NCBI GenBank assembly: GCA_033558025.1 | Contig: JAUCEF010000001.1 | Coordinates: 3,472,001-3,536,000 of the forward strand | Reading direction: 5' to 3' | Length of the DNA stretch: 64,000 bases | Source of the DNA: Phytophthora sp. 'mugwort' | Taxonomy: Eukaryota > Oomycota > Peronosporomycetes > Peronosporales > Peronosporaceae | In this document: positions 1 through 9,757 of the stretch, one piece after another | How the letters are laid out: each line of letters begins with the position of its first letter | Position numbering within the stretch: position 1 is the first letter of the stretch | Notes under the pieces: generated by a model | Told to the model about the DNA's origin: nothing | The model's database searches: none | Seen by the model: the letters and a program-made list of their open reading frames with translations, nothing else | Made by a program: the position numbers and the translations under genes

Positions 1-239
1 AATACTGAATGACATACTAGTATTACTTATAGTATCATCTGCCGCTAAATAAAAGCATTTCCATACTGGGATTCCCAAAATAATATATGTATGATCTTTA
101 CTGGAATGATTCCAAGATCAGTTGCCATAAAAGGTAGTTCACGAGCTCGATACCGTCGATTTACTCGGTGGGGCGCCAGTTTTCACGCCGGCAGCATGTG
201 AGCGTAGCCTTTGTGCCAAACTACCACGTTTTCCGGAGT

Positions 240-420
240 GACTAAGGAGGGCAAGGCCATTTTCATAGATAGGCCACACGCAAGCGCTGCAATAATATGC
301 TCACTTGTGGGACTAACAAATTTTGACCACATCTGAACACAAGTATGTCACCGGCTCCCCTTACAAAACTATATATAATCTGTGCGTGCCCGTCCGAACG
401 TTGCGTCCCGCTTCATTTTA
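240..420 (+). repeat. Dispersed transposon-derived repeat, left copy
   Basis: Two blocks recur elsewhere in the window. Bases about 240-309 are nearly identical to about 11568-11650, including the core ggccattttcatagataggc. Bases about 311-383 match 12331-12404 in inverted orientation, including an attatatata TATA-like core and the block tgttcagatgtggtca. The second block lies just upstream of the ATG at 424, so it could be the terminal or promoter end of a transposon whose coding part follows. Family unknown. The match was read by eye and the limits are approximate. Confidence 0.6.
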
Positions 421-423
421 GAA

Positions 424-1263
424 ATGGCGTCTATCCCCAGAACGAACCTACCGTCGCCGGGCTACCAGATAGTTTATCTGGGACTGTCCGATAGCAGCAT
501 TGCAGCCCTGTAACGCGAGGCCAAGAGCCGTACGCACGAGCCCATCTTTGAGAAGGTTGGTGGGAAGACAGACGATAAGTCCAGAGCCCAGTCCAAAGTC
601 ACGTCGTCTGAGGCAGTCCGGAGCTGCGACGAGCACTTCTTGCGAGCACAATTCTATTGATATTGACTTGGACACCTCGACAGTTCTCTTACTTGCGTTC
701 ACTGCCTCAAGGTGGAGAGCAGGAAGCTCATTAGAATCTCCCCCCCCCCCCGCCACAAGTCCTCGAGGCCCAAGAGCTCAAAGGGTGTTCCGGCCAGCAT
801 GCTATTCGCCTTCCAAGCGAACACGCAGCTGAAAGTTTTCGACAGTTGCTTTAGGTCTAAAGATGGCTCCACGGCTCGCGTCGTTGAGATACCTGTCGGC
901 ATTTGCATTATATTTAAAGGGAATTTAATCCACAACGTGATGCCCTACGAATACGTCAACTACCGTATTCATTGTTACCTCACGTTCAAGGGTATGCGCT
1001 GGACGCCGGATATCGTTTCGAATGTGCTTCCCAAAACCTTTGACTGCCAGTTATGCGGGCTCAAGATGCTTGAGAGTGACAAGCTGCGCAAGCACCGCAG
1101 GTTCTGCCCTAGCAATCCTCGCAGTGGCGAGAAAAAGGAAAAACGTAAACGCGAGAACCATCTCACGTCCGGAAAACTGGTCTGTGTCTGTGGACGCGGG
1201 TACGACAAACCCACTTCCTATCGAACGCACATCTCCCGTCCGCACAAGAAGCTCTTGAAATAG
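424..1263 (+). pseudogene. Degenerate cupin/2OG-like plus zinc-finger repeat-family protein
   Basis: One forward frame runs from ATG 424 but is broken by in-frame stops at 511, 658 and 664. The part from 712 to 1263 is open (183 codons). Its first half contains a G-x-I-I-F-x-G-x-L-x-H stretch followed by NYRIHCYL, which resembles the distal part of a double-stranded beta-helix (phytanoyl/2OG-oxygenase-like) fold. The second half has a C-x2-C...H-x4-C finger and a second degenerate one. A C12 run at 740-751 is a likely slippage site. I associate this architecture with repeated, transposon-linked genes in Phytophthora, from memory. Its position next to a dispersed repeat supports a mobile-element cargo or ORF. 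Function unknown; the stops argue that it is dead unless introns remove them. Confidence 0.5.
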
Positions 1264-1651
1264 AAGGTAACGCGGGAAAATGGAGTGATAAATACACGGT
1301 TGGACACTCGATGGTAGATATTGTTTTCTATTGAAGTTGGAAGTCGAATCACGTAATGTATTCTTTGTCATAATATCTGAATGAAGAAAACTAGTTTCTA
1401 ATAACACTCCAACCAGCGTATCCCCGTGCCTGCGGAGGAGCAAAGTGCTCTGCAAAGGCGACATTCTCTTGCGTTGGGGACCGGTAGGCTGCGGCTATCG
1501 GTGGCACTACGACCACGTTGGTGTCAGTTACGCGATTCGCCGACGACAGCGGTGGTGTTGCTGGATGATTTTGATCAACTCTTTCACTGAATATCAGTTC
1601 TTCTCCGTGCACCGGTTACGCCTCCATTGGAACGGTGAGTTGGCCGATGTG

Positions 1652-2077
1652 TCAAAGCTCGGGACGCTGTTGAGATGTTAGCAGGCTCCAACACTCTTCG
1701 ATGACTGCGTGCACTCGTGAACTAGTTCCCGGTCTGTAAGAAGAACCCCAGGCATGTCTACATGAAACTCGATCATGAAAAGACGTAGCACATTCAATGC
1801 CCAAACGTAATCCTCCCCCCTCTCTCCGGGCTACCAGCACTGAGCAACAAGATGAACGGTCCTGAAATCCAGCCACAGCAATCACATTTAGTAACGGGAG
1901 CTTGTATTCGTTGGTATTGTATGTACAGTCCATCACGAGGACGTCAAACTGACGGTGATACAAAGCGGCGGTAGCTGAATGCGCCCAAAACAAGTAGCGT
2001 AGCTCTTGAGTAGTGGTGCTGGTCTTGTAACGAAAGAAGAAATCTTGACTTGCGAGACTAGAGAAAGTAACCCCCAT
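1652..2077 (-). pseudogene. MULE transposase fragment
   Basis: The minus-strand frame carries the MULE catalytic-domain start: FDVLVMDCTYNTNEYKLPLL, where the D of MDCTY is the first acidic residue. About 1810 the frame shifts. In the shifted frame the protein continues with WALNVLRLF and GVLLTDREL, the region of the second catalytic Asp. Upstream zinc-finger and downstream SWIM parts are absent. It is therefore a truncated, frameshifted Mutator-like transposase remnant. Family call is firm; nothing suggests activity. Confidence 0.8.
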
Positions 2078-2093
2078 TACAGTTTGAGTACAT

Positions 2094-2337
2094 TCTAGCA
2101 GGGGCTCCCGAACTAATACACACTATCGCTTTGCATTTCAGCACAAAAGACACCATTGATCGGGTCTTTCGAGACGGGCGCAATCCCTACACAGTAGAAG
2201 CATCAATGGACGCATTTGTCAAGGTCTGCGTGCGCCCACTCATACGACTTGTAATAGTCGGAGCTCGAGATGGACACTACAGAAGGCAAGAAGGGCGTGC
2301 ACCTAGCCGGTCAGGTAAATTCCGTACGCATGGGTGA
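2094..2337 (+). repeat. Fragment sharing a 5'-leader block with the gypsy element at 18.3 kb
   Basis: About 57 bases starting at ctagcagg (2094-2150) match the reverse complement of about 18246-18302, including the core tacacactatcgctttgcat (one T longer in the other copy) and the following ATG. In both copies a reading frame starts MHFSTKD. Here it continues for 68 codons (2131-2337) into unrelated residues; at 18.2 kb it continues into a gypsy Gag. The sequence is either a retrotransposon leader fragment or a shared leader captured by another element. Two G/A-type differences show that the copies are not recent. Confidence 0.5.
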
Positions 2338-3338
2338 TGTATACATGTCTGGTGAGTTTGGTTTGGTAACGGCGGTGAGGAAGACATGCAGCGCGAGCGA
2401 CTAGCTCGTTGCTTAAGAAAAGCGTACCTGCTTGACGCTAAATAATACTTGGAAGTAAATGTTACTGCTTCTTAATAGTATGTTTGTATCTTGAGTCGTC
2501 GTTGCGCATCAAACTACAGTAAAGAGTAAATTCACTACGTCTTCAGCACCGGCTTAGTTGACGCCAGGTGTGTTAGCATCGACCACATCTAGATTTTAAT
2601 TACTGCCTAGCACTTGCCGCCAGTTTAGAACTATATCAATTCCCCTCTTCGACGCGAACACAGGAACCAATGCCCTACTATCGTGGCTGAATGAATAAAG
2701 TAAATAAGTACACCCCAATCACGCCCGTCACCCTCAAACGACCACATAGTAGCTTGACGTGACTGCAACCAAAACGCTGCTGCCACACACCCTTTCCCAC
2801 GTGTAAAAAAAAAAACAGAAAGCGGAGTCCGAATTGCATAAAGAAGAAGCGCGAACTTACTTAACAAGCCTATGTGGTCTCTATCACTTTCTTCCATTAG
2901 CCTTATCATCTTCCTAAAAATATAAAAGGAAAATACATGCATTCCCAGTTATATCGAATACGATCTAATGTTAATAGAGTATGAAGTATCTTCCCTGACA
3001 GCATTTTATCTCATCGCTGAACTGCGTCAGAATATACGTCTCTCTCACATCTACACTTGAACGAGCTTACTGGAATGCTTTTCGGTCGTAGTCGGACGCT
3101 CGACACTATTCTTGAGCATGACTAGGCAAGAAGCAGCATCTCGCAACCCTCTGTCGAGCCCAAGCAAAATCTCAACAAGTCCGTCCAAATTTTGGTAATG
3201 TGCCACTTCAACTTACCCAAACAAGTATATGAGTCTATGTACCCATATACATTTAAGTTCGCATTTGCAACCGCACTTAACGCCGTCCCCCTCAATAGAT
3301 CTCTTTCCTCGCTCACAAGAACAAGAAGTTCCTTTACA
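2338..3338. other. Intergenic, upstream of RPN7
   Basis: AT-rich sequence with no recognisable gene. A short minus-strand open frame (2631-2942) is low in complexity and resembles nothing I know. The last 150 bases before 3339 are pyrimidine-rich (ctctttcctcgctcac) and should contain the RPN7 promoter and 5' UTR. I could not identify a clear oomycete initiator element. Confidence 0.4.
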
Positions 3339-4656
3339 ATGGCCGGCGACGACGCCAAGAAGACCCCCGCGCTCAAGAAGCAGGCCAGTATGGGCAACAT
3401 CTCTGAGGAGATCGAGGACGACCTGAGCACGCTGCCCAATATGGAGCTCGGCCAGATGCATTTCTTGCTGCAGCACCAGCGCTCGCCCGCCTCGACTCTC
3501 GCGCCCGAGACCGCCGCCGCGACCAAGACGCAGCTGCTGGAGCTCGTCACACAGAGCGACATGGCGCCTTTCTACCGCCTCGTGTGCCAGGAATTTGGCT
3601 GGCCCGTGGACGCGACCCTCGAGGCCCAGATGAGTGGTAAGAACGCTGCGGAGCTGGCGACGTTGGACGAGCGACTGGCTGACGCCGAGCAGAACCTGGG
3701 AGACATCGAGGTGCTTGAAGCGCTGCTGGCCAAGGCCAGGATGTACTCGAGGATTGGAGACAAGGAGAAGGCTCTTGAGGCCTTCGCTGTGGCCGGAGAG
3801 AAGCCGCAGTCCGTCAATCAGAAAATTCTGGTGGCGCTGCACGTGATCCGCATTGGATTATTCTTTTCCGACTTGGAACTGGTCGAGAAGTATATTAAGA
3901 AGGCCACGGCGTACGCGGACGACACTTAATCCAGAGGGGGGGGGGCAGAGTTTCTGATATTTGTAAATTTATTGTTGCTGCAGGTTGATCGACGAAGGAG
4001 GCGACTGGGACCGCCGCAACCGGCTGAAAGTGTATGAAGGCTGCTACTTGCTGATGGCGCGCGACTTTAAGAAGGCGTCCAAGCTGTTCCAGGAGTCGGT
4101 GGCAACGTTCACAGCTACGGAGCTCATGCCATACAACACGATGGTGTTCTACTGCGTCATCTCGTGCGTGCTCAGCATGAGTCGCGTGGATCTGAAGAAG
4201 AAGATTGTCGACTCGCCTGAGATTCTGGCCGTCATCAACGAGATTCCGTGCCTCACGGACTTTTTGAACGGACTATACGAATGTGATTACAAGAGATTCT
4301 TCACGGCCATGGTGGACATTCAGCCCTATATCTTGCGGGACAAGTACCTGTCGACTCACTCGCGCTTCTTGTACCGCGAGCTGCGCGTGCTCGCCTACGC
4401 CCAGTTCTTGGAGGCATATCGCAGTGTGACTATCGCCTCGATGGCTGCCGCTTTTGGTGTGAGTGTGGAGTTTTTGGATACGGAACTTGCACGATTCATC
4501 GCTGCCGGCCGACTGAACGCTAAGATCGACAAGGTTGCTGGCGTGATCGAGACCAACCGTCCGGACGCCAAGAACGCGCAGTACCAGGACGCTATCAAGA
4601 AGGGAGATTTGCTGCTGAACCGCGTTCAGAAGCTTGCGCGAGTTATCAACGTCTAG
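3339..4656 (+). CDS. RPN7: 26S proteasome regulatory subunit RPN7 (PSMD6)
   Basis: Two exons, 3339-3910 and 3984-4656, give 414 aa (human PSMD6 is 389). The 73-bp intron has donor gtacgc and acceptor ctgcag. Splicing joins KKATA to LIDEGGDWDRRNRLKVYEG, matching the invariant junction region of PSMD6. Without splicing the first frame ends at a TAA at 3927. ATG 3339 is preferred to the upstream ATG at 3192 because MAGDDAKK starts the conserved part and the preceding residues look like 5' UTR. Residues ~55-200 are the helical TPR-like half and ~215-400 the PCI domain, ending GDLLLNRVQKLARVINV. It is a lid subunit that helps position the deubiquitinase RPN11. The intron carries a G10 run (3936-3945). 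Upstream neighbours are TE debris. Confidence 0.95.
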
Positions 4657-5334
4657 GTAGCTGGGCTCAGGGACCTCGCTCTACTCGGAGTACAGAACAG
4701 CGGTCGATGCCAGATCAGCGTACGAACAGGAACTGAGCAGCCCATTAACTACACGTCTTTTCTGGCTCTGCCTGGCTGTGCTGTCCTTTGTCACTCAGTT
4801 GTGTTCCGTTAACTCAAACTTTGGTATAAGTGCTTAGTTTACCTTCGAGCAACTCACTACTACCATATTAAGTGTTAGCAGGTAGAAGTAAATCGTGGAA
4901 ATTGTTATCGAAAAGTGCTACAGTAGTACCACCTGGCCTGTGGTTATGCAATGCGTCTTCATCTTCTCAATCCGTGTCCGAGCAAGACTTCGACGAAAAC
5001 AAAGCATAGCGATGTGGACAGATCCAGTACTTTCGTTTAAGCCAAGGCATATTTAGTCTTGCATTAAATTGTCTGACAGTAAACTGAGTTTGTCTGTACC
5101 AGCGTGCAAAAAGCTGACACCAAACCATTCAACACGATATTGACGCAGCCGATAAGGATTGACAAGTGTGTTGACCATGAGCGTGACCATGATAGGGGAG
5201 CTGCACCGTAGTGTCTCGATGCGCTCGGCACTGGCACTTGGCCTTCAAGCTGTACACCGCGAGTCGGAGTTGCGCAGGCATTATGCTCCCTCTAATGATG
5301 CATGCCACGCAACCCATTGCACGTTGCTGCTCTT
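4657..5334. other. Intergenic between convergent RPN7 and IF-3
   Basis: Contains the 3' ends of two converging genes. Short open frames at 5129-5317 and 5211-5396 overlap each other in opposite directions, have no recognisable motif and partly overlap the IF-3 exon. I see no gene, RNA or repeat here. Confidence 0.4.
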
Positions 5335-6049
5335 CTAGTTGGCCGGCGAGTAGTAAACGTACACTCCGCCGAACTGTTCCCTTGGTGGACCTGTAGGCAC
5401 GCCCGTCTCGGTGTCAACAAGGCTTCCAATACGCTCCAGCTGTTCCAAGCACTGGTCCTTCAGATGATAAGCCTGGCCGAACTTGATCGTCACCTTAACC
5501 TTGTGGCCCTTGTTCAAGAACCTCTTCAAGTGCTCCACCTTCATGTTCAAGTCGTTCGGCTGACAGTAGTAACCGACAAAAAGTAGTAACGTTAGTACTA
5601 CCCGCAACCAGAAAAACATATTGCAGATATAAAATAATCCCTCCAATAAAGAAACTTACGGCTATCTTAGAGCCAACCACGACCTCCTTGTCGGGCTTGG
5701 GCTTTTGCTGCTTGGAAACTTTCTTGCTAGCCTTCTTGATCTCGTAGAGTCTCTTCTTGGAGTCAAAGAGCCTACAGACCGCCGGCAGCTTGCCCTCGGG
5801 CGACACCTGGACAAGGTCCACGCCCTGACGCTGCGCCTCCTGAATGGCCAGGCGAATGGGGACGTCCGTGCGCATATCGCCGTCGTCCTCCACGATGTTA
5901 ACGACCCGCGCCGTGATGTTGTTATTGGTCATGCCCCACTTGTCGATGGAAGCGAACCCGCGCAGCAGGAACGCAGATTGATGGTTGCCCAGTATCCGGC
6001 GCGGCCGCAGCGCCGCACGAGCCACAGGACGCACTAGCGAAGATAACAT
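5335..6049 (-). CDS. Mitochondrial translation initiation factor IF-3
   Basis: Two exons on the minus strand, 6049-5660 and 5559-5335, give 204 aa. The 100-bp intron has donor gtaagt and acceptor ctgtcag. Splicing joins VVVGSKIA to PNDLNMKVEHLKRFLNKG in frame, reconstituting the linker and the start of the C-terminal domain. The N-terminus (MLSSLVRPVARAALRPRRI) is rich in Arg/Ala/Ser without acids, typical of a mitochondrial presequence. Residues ~40-110 form the IF3-N domain (DLVQVSPEGKLPAVCRLFD) and ~131-190 the IF3-C domain (GHKVKVTIKFGQ). It would act on the small mitoribosomal subunit to promote start-site selection. It is divergent from FANCL across 176 bp. An organelle other than mitochondria is unlikely, since oomycetes lack plastids. 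Confidence 0.9.
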
Positions 6050-6225
6050 CGCCGTGCACTGGAGGTGAGACTTTAGAGACTACGCTTTAGCTATCAAAAC
6101 GTGAGGGCGGTAATGGATGACGATTTATCAACATCTTTAAAGTATCGTAATTCTTAATCCATACATGATTGGTTGAAACTCCAGCACTTACACTTGAAGA
6201 GCCCTCACCCAATTGACGAGCCGCG
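6050..6225. promoter_or_regulatory. Putative bidirectional promoter of IF-3 and FANCL
   Basis: Only 176 bp separate the divergent start codons, so both core promoters and 5' UTRs must overlap or abut. A tract at about 6203-6217 (ccctcacccaattga) loosely resembles the oomycete initiator consensus TCATTYYNCAWTTT, just before the FANCL ATG. No clear TATA box is seen. The call rests on spacing plus a weak motif. Confidence 0.4.
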
Positions 6226-7437
6226 ATGCACTTCGTGCCTGAGGACGTGGCGCGCTCGGCCTACCGCGGCTACGTCCGCGTGGAAGGCGACGAGTTCGCA
6301 GTGCGTGTGAGCAACGTGGTGTACGATGTGCGTACCGGTCGAGCTGTATTGGACGCAGCGCAATTGGACGTGGAACGCGCGCTGGCAGATCGGCTGAAGC
6401 CGCATACTGCGACGCTCAAGCTACGACTGGCGCAGGCGTCGTCGCTCGCGGGTTTTGCGGCCGAACTGGAGGAGCTGGTGGCTATATGTTGCAGAGCGCA
6501 GAATAGCAATCAGGCCGCACTACTTGATGCCAAGTATTACGCGAGATTAATGGCGGAATTGGACGCTGTAGGCTGGAATCGGCTGCGCCAAATGAGTGAC
6601 GATTTGCGTTCGCTAGAGCTCGAGACAAACGACAAAGCGGGGCGAACTCATGCGGTTCGGGTGCTGCTGCCACAGCAATACGAGGCTGCGGGGCTTGCAA
6701 CGAAGCCGGAGTGTCTAGTGGACGCTCCAGAAGCATTTGAGCTGCACTGGCCATCGGACAACAACCAGACGGTGCTGGACGAAGTATTGCGACAGTTTGA
6801 AAGCTTCTTGGACAGGTTTCAGGGGTTTTGGGACGTTTTGGATGCATTAGACGCAGCGACTTGTGTGCTGGAGCCGCATCATCCAACACGAGCTACGGGA
6901 CGGAGAAGGTTGGCGCTGGAACGACATGCGTCAGTGCAGTTTGAAGTGGACCCGGAACATCCGACGGCGATGTTGAGTGAGCTGAACTTCTTCGGGAACC
7001 AGGCGAGCGTCGGATCGCTGCGTGAACGCTGGAATAACAATGCATCGAGTAAATGGGATGAAGCGAGACTGCTGCACAAGAACTTGGAGGACGTGCTGGA
7101 AGTTACTCTGCCGTCACCAAAGACGACACAGCCCGAGGAATTTGCGGTCGAGTGCGGGATTTGTTATTCGTTCCGGCTTGAGCAGGAAGAAGAGGACAAA
7201 AAGGAAACGAACGAAGGCGCTACAGGATCGATGCAGCGAAAGACAGCAGTAGAACAAGGTTCACATATTCCCGACCGACTGTGCGAGAACCCGAACTGCA
7301 GTAGACCATTCCATGCCAAATGCCTTTTTGACTGGCTTCGTGCGCTGCCCACATCGCGCCAGTCGTTCCAAACGGTCTTCGGCGAGTGCCCTTACTGTCG
7401 GGAAGCAATCAGCGCCAAGTTTCAGCCAGAGTTCTAG
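6226..7437 (+). CDS. FANCL: E3 ubiquitin-protein ligase FANCL (Fanconi anaemia core complex)
   Basis: Single exon, 403 aa. The C-terminal ~100 residues match FANCL block by block: LLHKNLEDVLEVTLPS, then ECGICYSF, LCENPNCSRPFHAKCLFDWL, TSRQSFQTVFGECPYC. These supply the cysteines and histidine of the PHD/RING-like domain, and SRQSF-x3-FGECPYC is a FANCL signature. The central ~100-290 region fits the double-RWD/URD substrate-binding part. FANCL monoubiquitinates FANCD2/FANCI during interstrand crosslink repair in the nucleus. An acidic, Lys/Glu-rich insert of about 30 residues (EQEEEDKKETNEG...) separates the first Cys pair from the next. It is absent in vertebrate FANCL as I recall it. Start at 6226 is the first ATG after the short intergenic region. 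Very confident. Confidence 0.95.
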   Translation: MHFVPEDVARSAYRGYVRVEGDEFAVRVSNVVYDVRTGRAVLDAAQLDVERALADRLKPHTATLKLRLAQASSLAGFAAELEELVAICCRAQNSNQAALLDAKYYARLMAELDAVGWNRLRQMSDDLRSLELETNDKAGRTHAVRVLLPQQYEAAGLATKPECLVDAPEAFELHWPSDNNQTVLDEVLRQFESFLDRFQGFWDVLDALDAATCVLEPHHPTRATGRRRLALERHASVQFEVDPEHPTAMLSELNFFGNQASVGSLRERWNNNASSKWDEARLLHKNLEDVLEVTLPSPKTTQPEEFAVECGICYSFRLEQEEEDKKETNEGATGSMQRKTAVEQGSHIPDRLCENPNCSRPFHAKCLFDWLRALPTSRQSFQTVFGECPYCREAISAKFQPEF

Positions 7438-7585
7438 GCAGGTGACAACAAATTAGCGGTATTTTATGGACAAAGCCCAGTGTCGTCTGGGTTGCTTGGC
7501 TCTGTATCTAAATGTGCATCTTCCAAGTTGGTGGACATCTTTATACCGCTTGCTAGCGAGTTGGTGGTACTATAGTGCTACCAGC
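7438..7585. terminator. Shared 3' region of convergent FANCL and NCBP3-like genes
   Basis: 148 bp between the two convergent stop codons must hold both polyadenylation sites. I see no canonical AATAAA on either strand. Overlapping 3' UTRs are likely, given the compactness. Confidence 0.35.
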
Positions 7586-9583
7586 TTACTCAGCAGCCGG
7601 AGCTGGTTCGGACTTGGTGACTTCAACAGGCTGGATCGCAACCGCTGGTGCCACCTGCTCATTGCGAACGATGTTGATGGAGCCATCCGCGTTGACACGA
7701 ATCCGCTTGGATGGCTTGCCAGTATCGCGATCATCCTTGTTGTTGCGACGACGACGGTTGCCGGACGGTTCCTCTCCGCGGCGATCCTCGCGAAACTCAC
7801 CGTATGGGTGAGATCGGGACCCAGGGTCGCGTCGCCGTGAGGAGGACCCATATTCCCGATCACTGTGACGGCGATTGCCACGTGAGTCATGGCGCTGACT
7901 ACCTCGAGAGTGATACATACCCTTCTTAGGGAGCTTTTCAGGCGGGAAATCATCATCGGTGGCCATACGAAGCAGCACTCGCCACTTCTTGTCACGAGGC
8001 TGCGTTTTGCTACCGATAGAGTTACCCAGGCGCCACTGTGAGCGATTGAACTCAACATCAGGAACCTCTATGTCTTCTTCAACGTCTTCCATTGCCATCG
8101 CGGCGTCATTGTCAGCAGACGTCTCCGCGTCCGCCATATCGACGTCTTCTCTGGACGCGAGTGCATCTTTAGTCTTTGTCTTCTTCTGACTCCGAGTCTG
8201 CGGCGGGATTTCATGGCTCAGCGCAATGAGCGCTCTGGCAGCGGTAAAGTTATCCTGAAACACAATTGTGCACGTGCTGTCGTTGAACCATTCCACGTAT
8301 GCCGGGCCGTACCCAACAAAGTAATCCATCACGTCACTTGTACGAACTTGCTGAAATTTATCGTCCAGCGAGTACATGTGCAGCGCATCGCTTCGGAATA
8401 CCACCGGTTGTTCTTCATGCGTCGGAGCCTTGACATCACATCGCTCTCGACGCACCTTAGCAGACGCCGGCTGGAGGCCTGTCAGGACCACTTGCGACCG
8501 ATCTTCGTCAGCTGAGAGTCCAAACTTATGCGCGCGAGCACGCAATTTCTGCTGGTCGCGCTGCTTCTCCACCCACGCTTCCTGCGTCATTCCCTGCTCC
8601 AGCGCCCTAGCCGTCTCAGCCGTGTACTCTACAGCAAATTCAGGCGTATCAAATCGCTTCATGCGCTGCTCCCGCTTGGTCTGCTCCTCCAGACTCGTGA
8701 CGTCAATACCTGTCGAGAACCCAGGCACAATGGCACCTGTCCGTTGGAGCTTTCTCACTTCCCTCGGGTCCATGAACTTCTTGATGTCGGGCGGTGCAAA
8801 AGGAGCACCAAATCTCTCAGCACGACGCTTCGACGCCGCATACTCGGCCTCGTATTGCTGGCGCTGCTCCAGCGCCAGTAAGTCCTGCTTGCCCAGTGGA
8901 TCTGCTCGCACTATCGGCCTTGGCGGAGGGAAGGCCGCGACATTAGCAGTTGCAAAAGCTTCAGTTTGGCCCTCATACACTCCACGAACCTGAATGCCGC
9001 GAATAGACACCGGAGAGTCCCAAGATGTGAAGGCTGTCTGCGTGACACGGGTGAAATCCGGGTCCTGTACCGTCGAGAGGACGTCCTGACCCACTTGAGC
9101 ACCCACACCGAAGGAAAGGGAGCCGTTATTGACGTCCACTACGGCCCAATATGCCACAAAGTCTCGCGTCGAGCAGGTGCGGCCCGTGAAGACTCGCGCC
9201 AGATCCACCTCTTTCGAGCGCCCCGAAGCCGATTTGCGCCACACCAGCTCCGTGTTTCCACTCGTTCCGACCGCCACCTCGTACTTCCACTCTGTGTGTG
9301 CCTTCCTACGGCTTTCAGCACCTGCAGCTTCCTCGGAGCCGTCGTTAGAGACATCCATAGAGGGGGCGAAACCAACACGCAGATCTTCACGCGCCGACGC
9401 CTCGAACTGCACGACCAGAGCGCAGAGAGAGGCGAGAGGGGCCTCGATCGAAGCATCTTCCGTCGATGTATCTGACGAAGGGGACGATGGCGTCCGCCAG
9501 TGGCTGTAGCGCCCGTACAGCGGCCCCAGCTGCAGCTCCGAAGGTGGTGATGCGTCTTCCGAGTTCATGACCGTTATTGCCAA
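7586..9583 (-). CDS. NCBP3-like mRNA cap-binding/export protein with FAMeT and Tho1-like regions
   Basis: Single exon, 665 aa. Residues ~54-200 resemble the farnesoic-acid-methyltransferase-like beta-sandwich (Methyltransf_FA): WKYEVAVGTSGNTELVWRK and a later GSLSFGVGAQ. Residues ~251-260 (SKRRAERFGA), ~303-314 (KREQRMKRFDTP) and ~346-356 (KLRARAHKFGL) repeat an R-A-x-R-F-G pattern like Tho1/MOS11/SARNP. Residues ~398-456 carry the NCBP3 RRM-like block: YSLDDKFQQVRTSDVMDYF and AYVEWFNDSTCTIVFQD. A later KKWRVLLRMATDDD resembles a second NCBP3 block. The tail is Arg/Ser/Gly-rich and RNA-binding-like. Human NCBP3 works with TREX/EJC in mRNA export; the same is inferred here. Two nearby ATGs (9583, 9568) are possible starts. 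It is divergent from FAM136A. Confidence 0.8.
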   Translation of the reverse strand: MAITVMNSEDASPPSELQLGPLYGRYSHWRTPSSPSSDTSTEDASIEAPLASLCALVVQFEASAREDLRVGFAPSMDVSNDGSEEAAGAESRRKAHTEWKYEVAVGTSGNTELVWRKSASGRSKEVDLARVFTGRTCSTRDFVAYWAVVDVNNGSLSFGVGAQVGQDVLSTVQDPDFTRVTQTAFTSWDSPVSIRGIQVRGVYEGQTEAFATANVAAFPPPRPIVRADPLGKQDLLALEQRQQYEAEYAASKRRAERFGAPFAPPDIKKFMDPREVRKLQRTGAIVPGFSTGIDVTSLEEQTKREQRMKRFDTPEFAVEYTAETARALEQGMTQEAWVEKQRDQQKLRARAHKFGLSADEDRSQVVLTGLQPASAKVRRERCDVKAPTHEEQPVVFRSDALHMYSLDDKFQQVRTSDVMDYFVGYGPAYVEWFNDSTCTIVFQDNFTAARALIALSHEIPPQTRSQKKTKTKDALASREDVDMADAETSADNDAAMAMEDVEEDIEVPDVEFNRSQWRLGNSIGSKTQPRDKKWRVLLRMATDDDFPPEKLPKKGMYHSRGSQRHDSRGNRRHSDREYGSSSRRRDPGSRSHPYGEFREDRRGEEPSGNRRRRNNKDDRDTGKPSKRIRVNADGSINIVRNEQVAPAVAIQPVEVTKSEPAPAAE

Positions 9584-9757
9584 AATGTCCAGCTATAGTT
9601 TCACCCACACAGCATGTGGGTTAAAATGGACTTGTCGTATAGTCCAACTGTGTAAATTGTGGTGTAAATTCACTCTCACCCATGAAACGGGATCCACCCA
9701 GAGCACAGTCTCCACACGATGCAAGTTCCGCTCTGACCCAATCGAGCAAGAGCAAGC
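9584..9757. promoter_or_regulatory. Putative bidirectional promoter of NCBP3-like and FAM136A genes
   Basis: 174 bp between divergent ATGs. It contains a short perfect hairpin (cccaca-cagca-tgtggg, from about 9604), a second imperfect one (gactt...agtc) and a doubled gtgtaaatt at about 9651-9668. These are candidate regulatory or start-site features. No TATA box is evident. Confidence 0.4.

Noticed and set aside
3213..3842. 209-codon minus-strand frame opposite RPN7
   Set aside because: It is the antisense of a strongly conserved exon and has no family resemblance.
3911..3983. Stop codon after YADDT as the end of a truncated RPN7
   Set aside because: A 73-bp GT-AG intron restores the conserved ATALIDEGGDWDRR junction, so the gene is intact.
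8376..8993. Long plus-strand frames opposite the NCBP3-like gene (205 and 169 codons)
   Set aside because: Antisense shadows of a conserved coding strand; composition follows the opposite frame.
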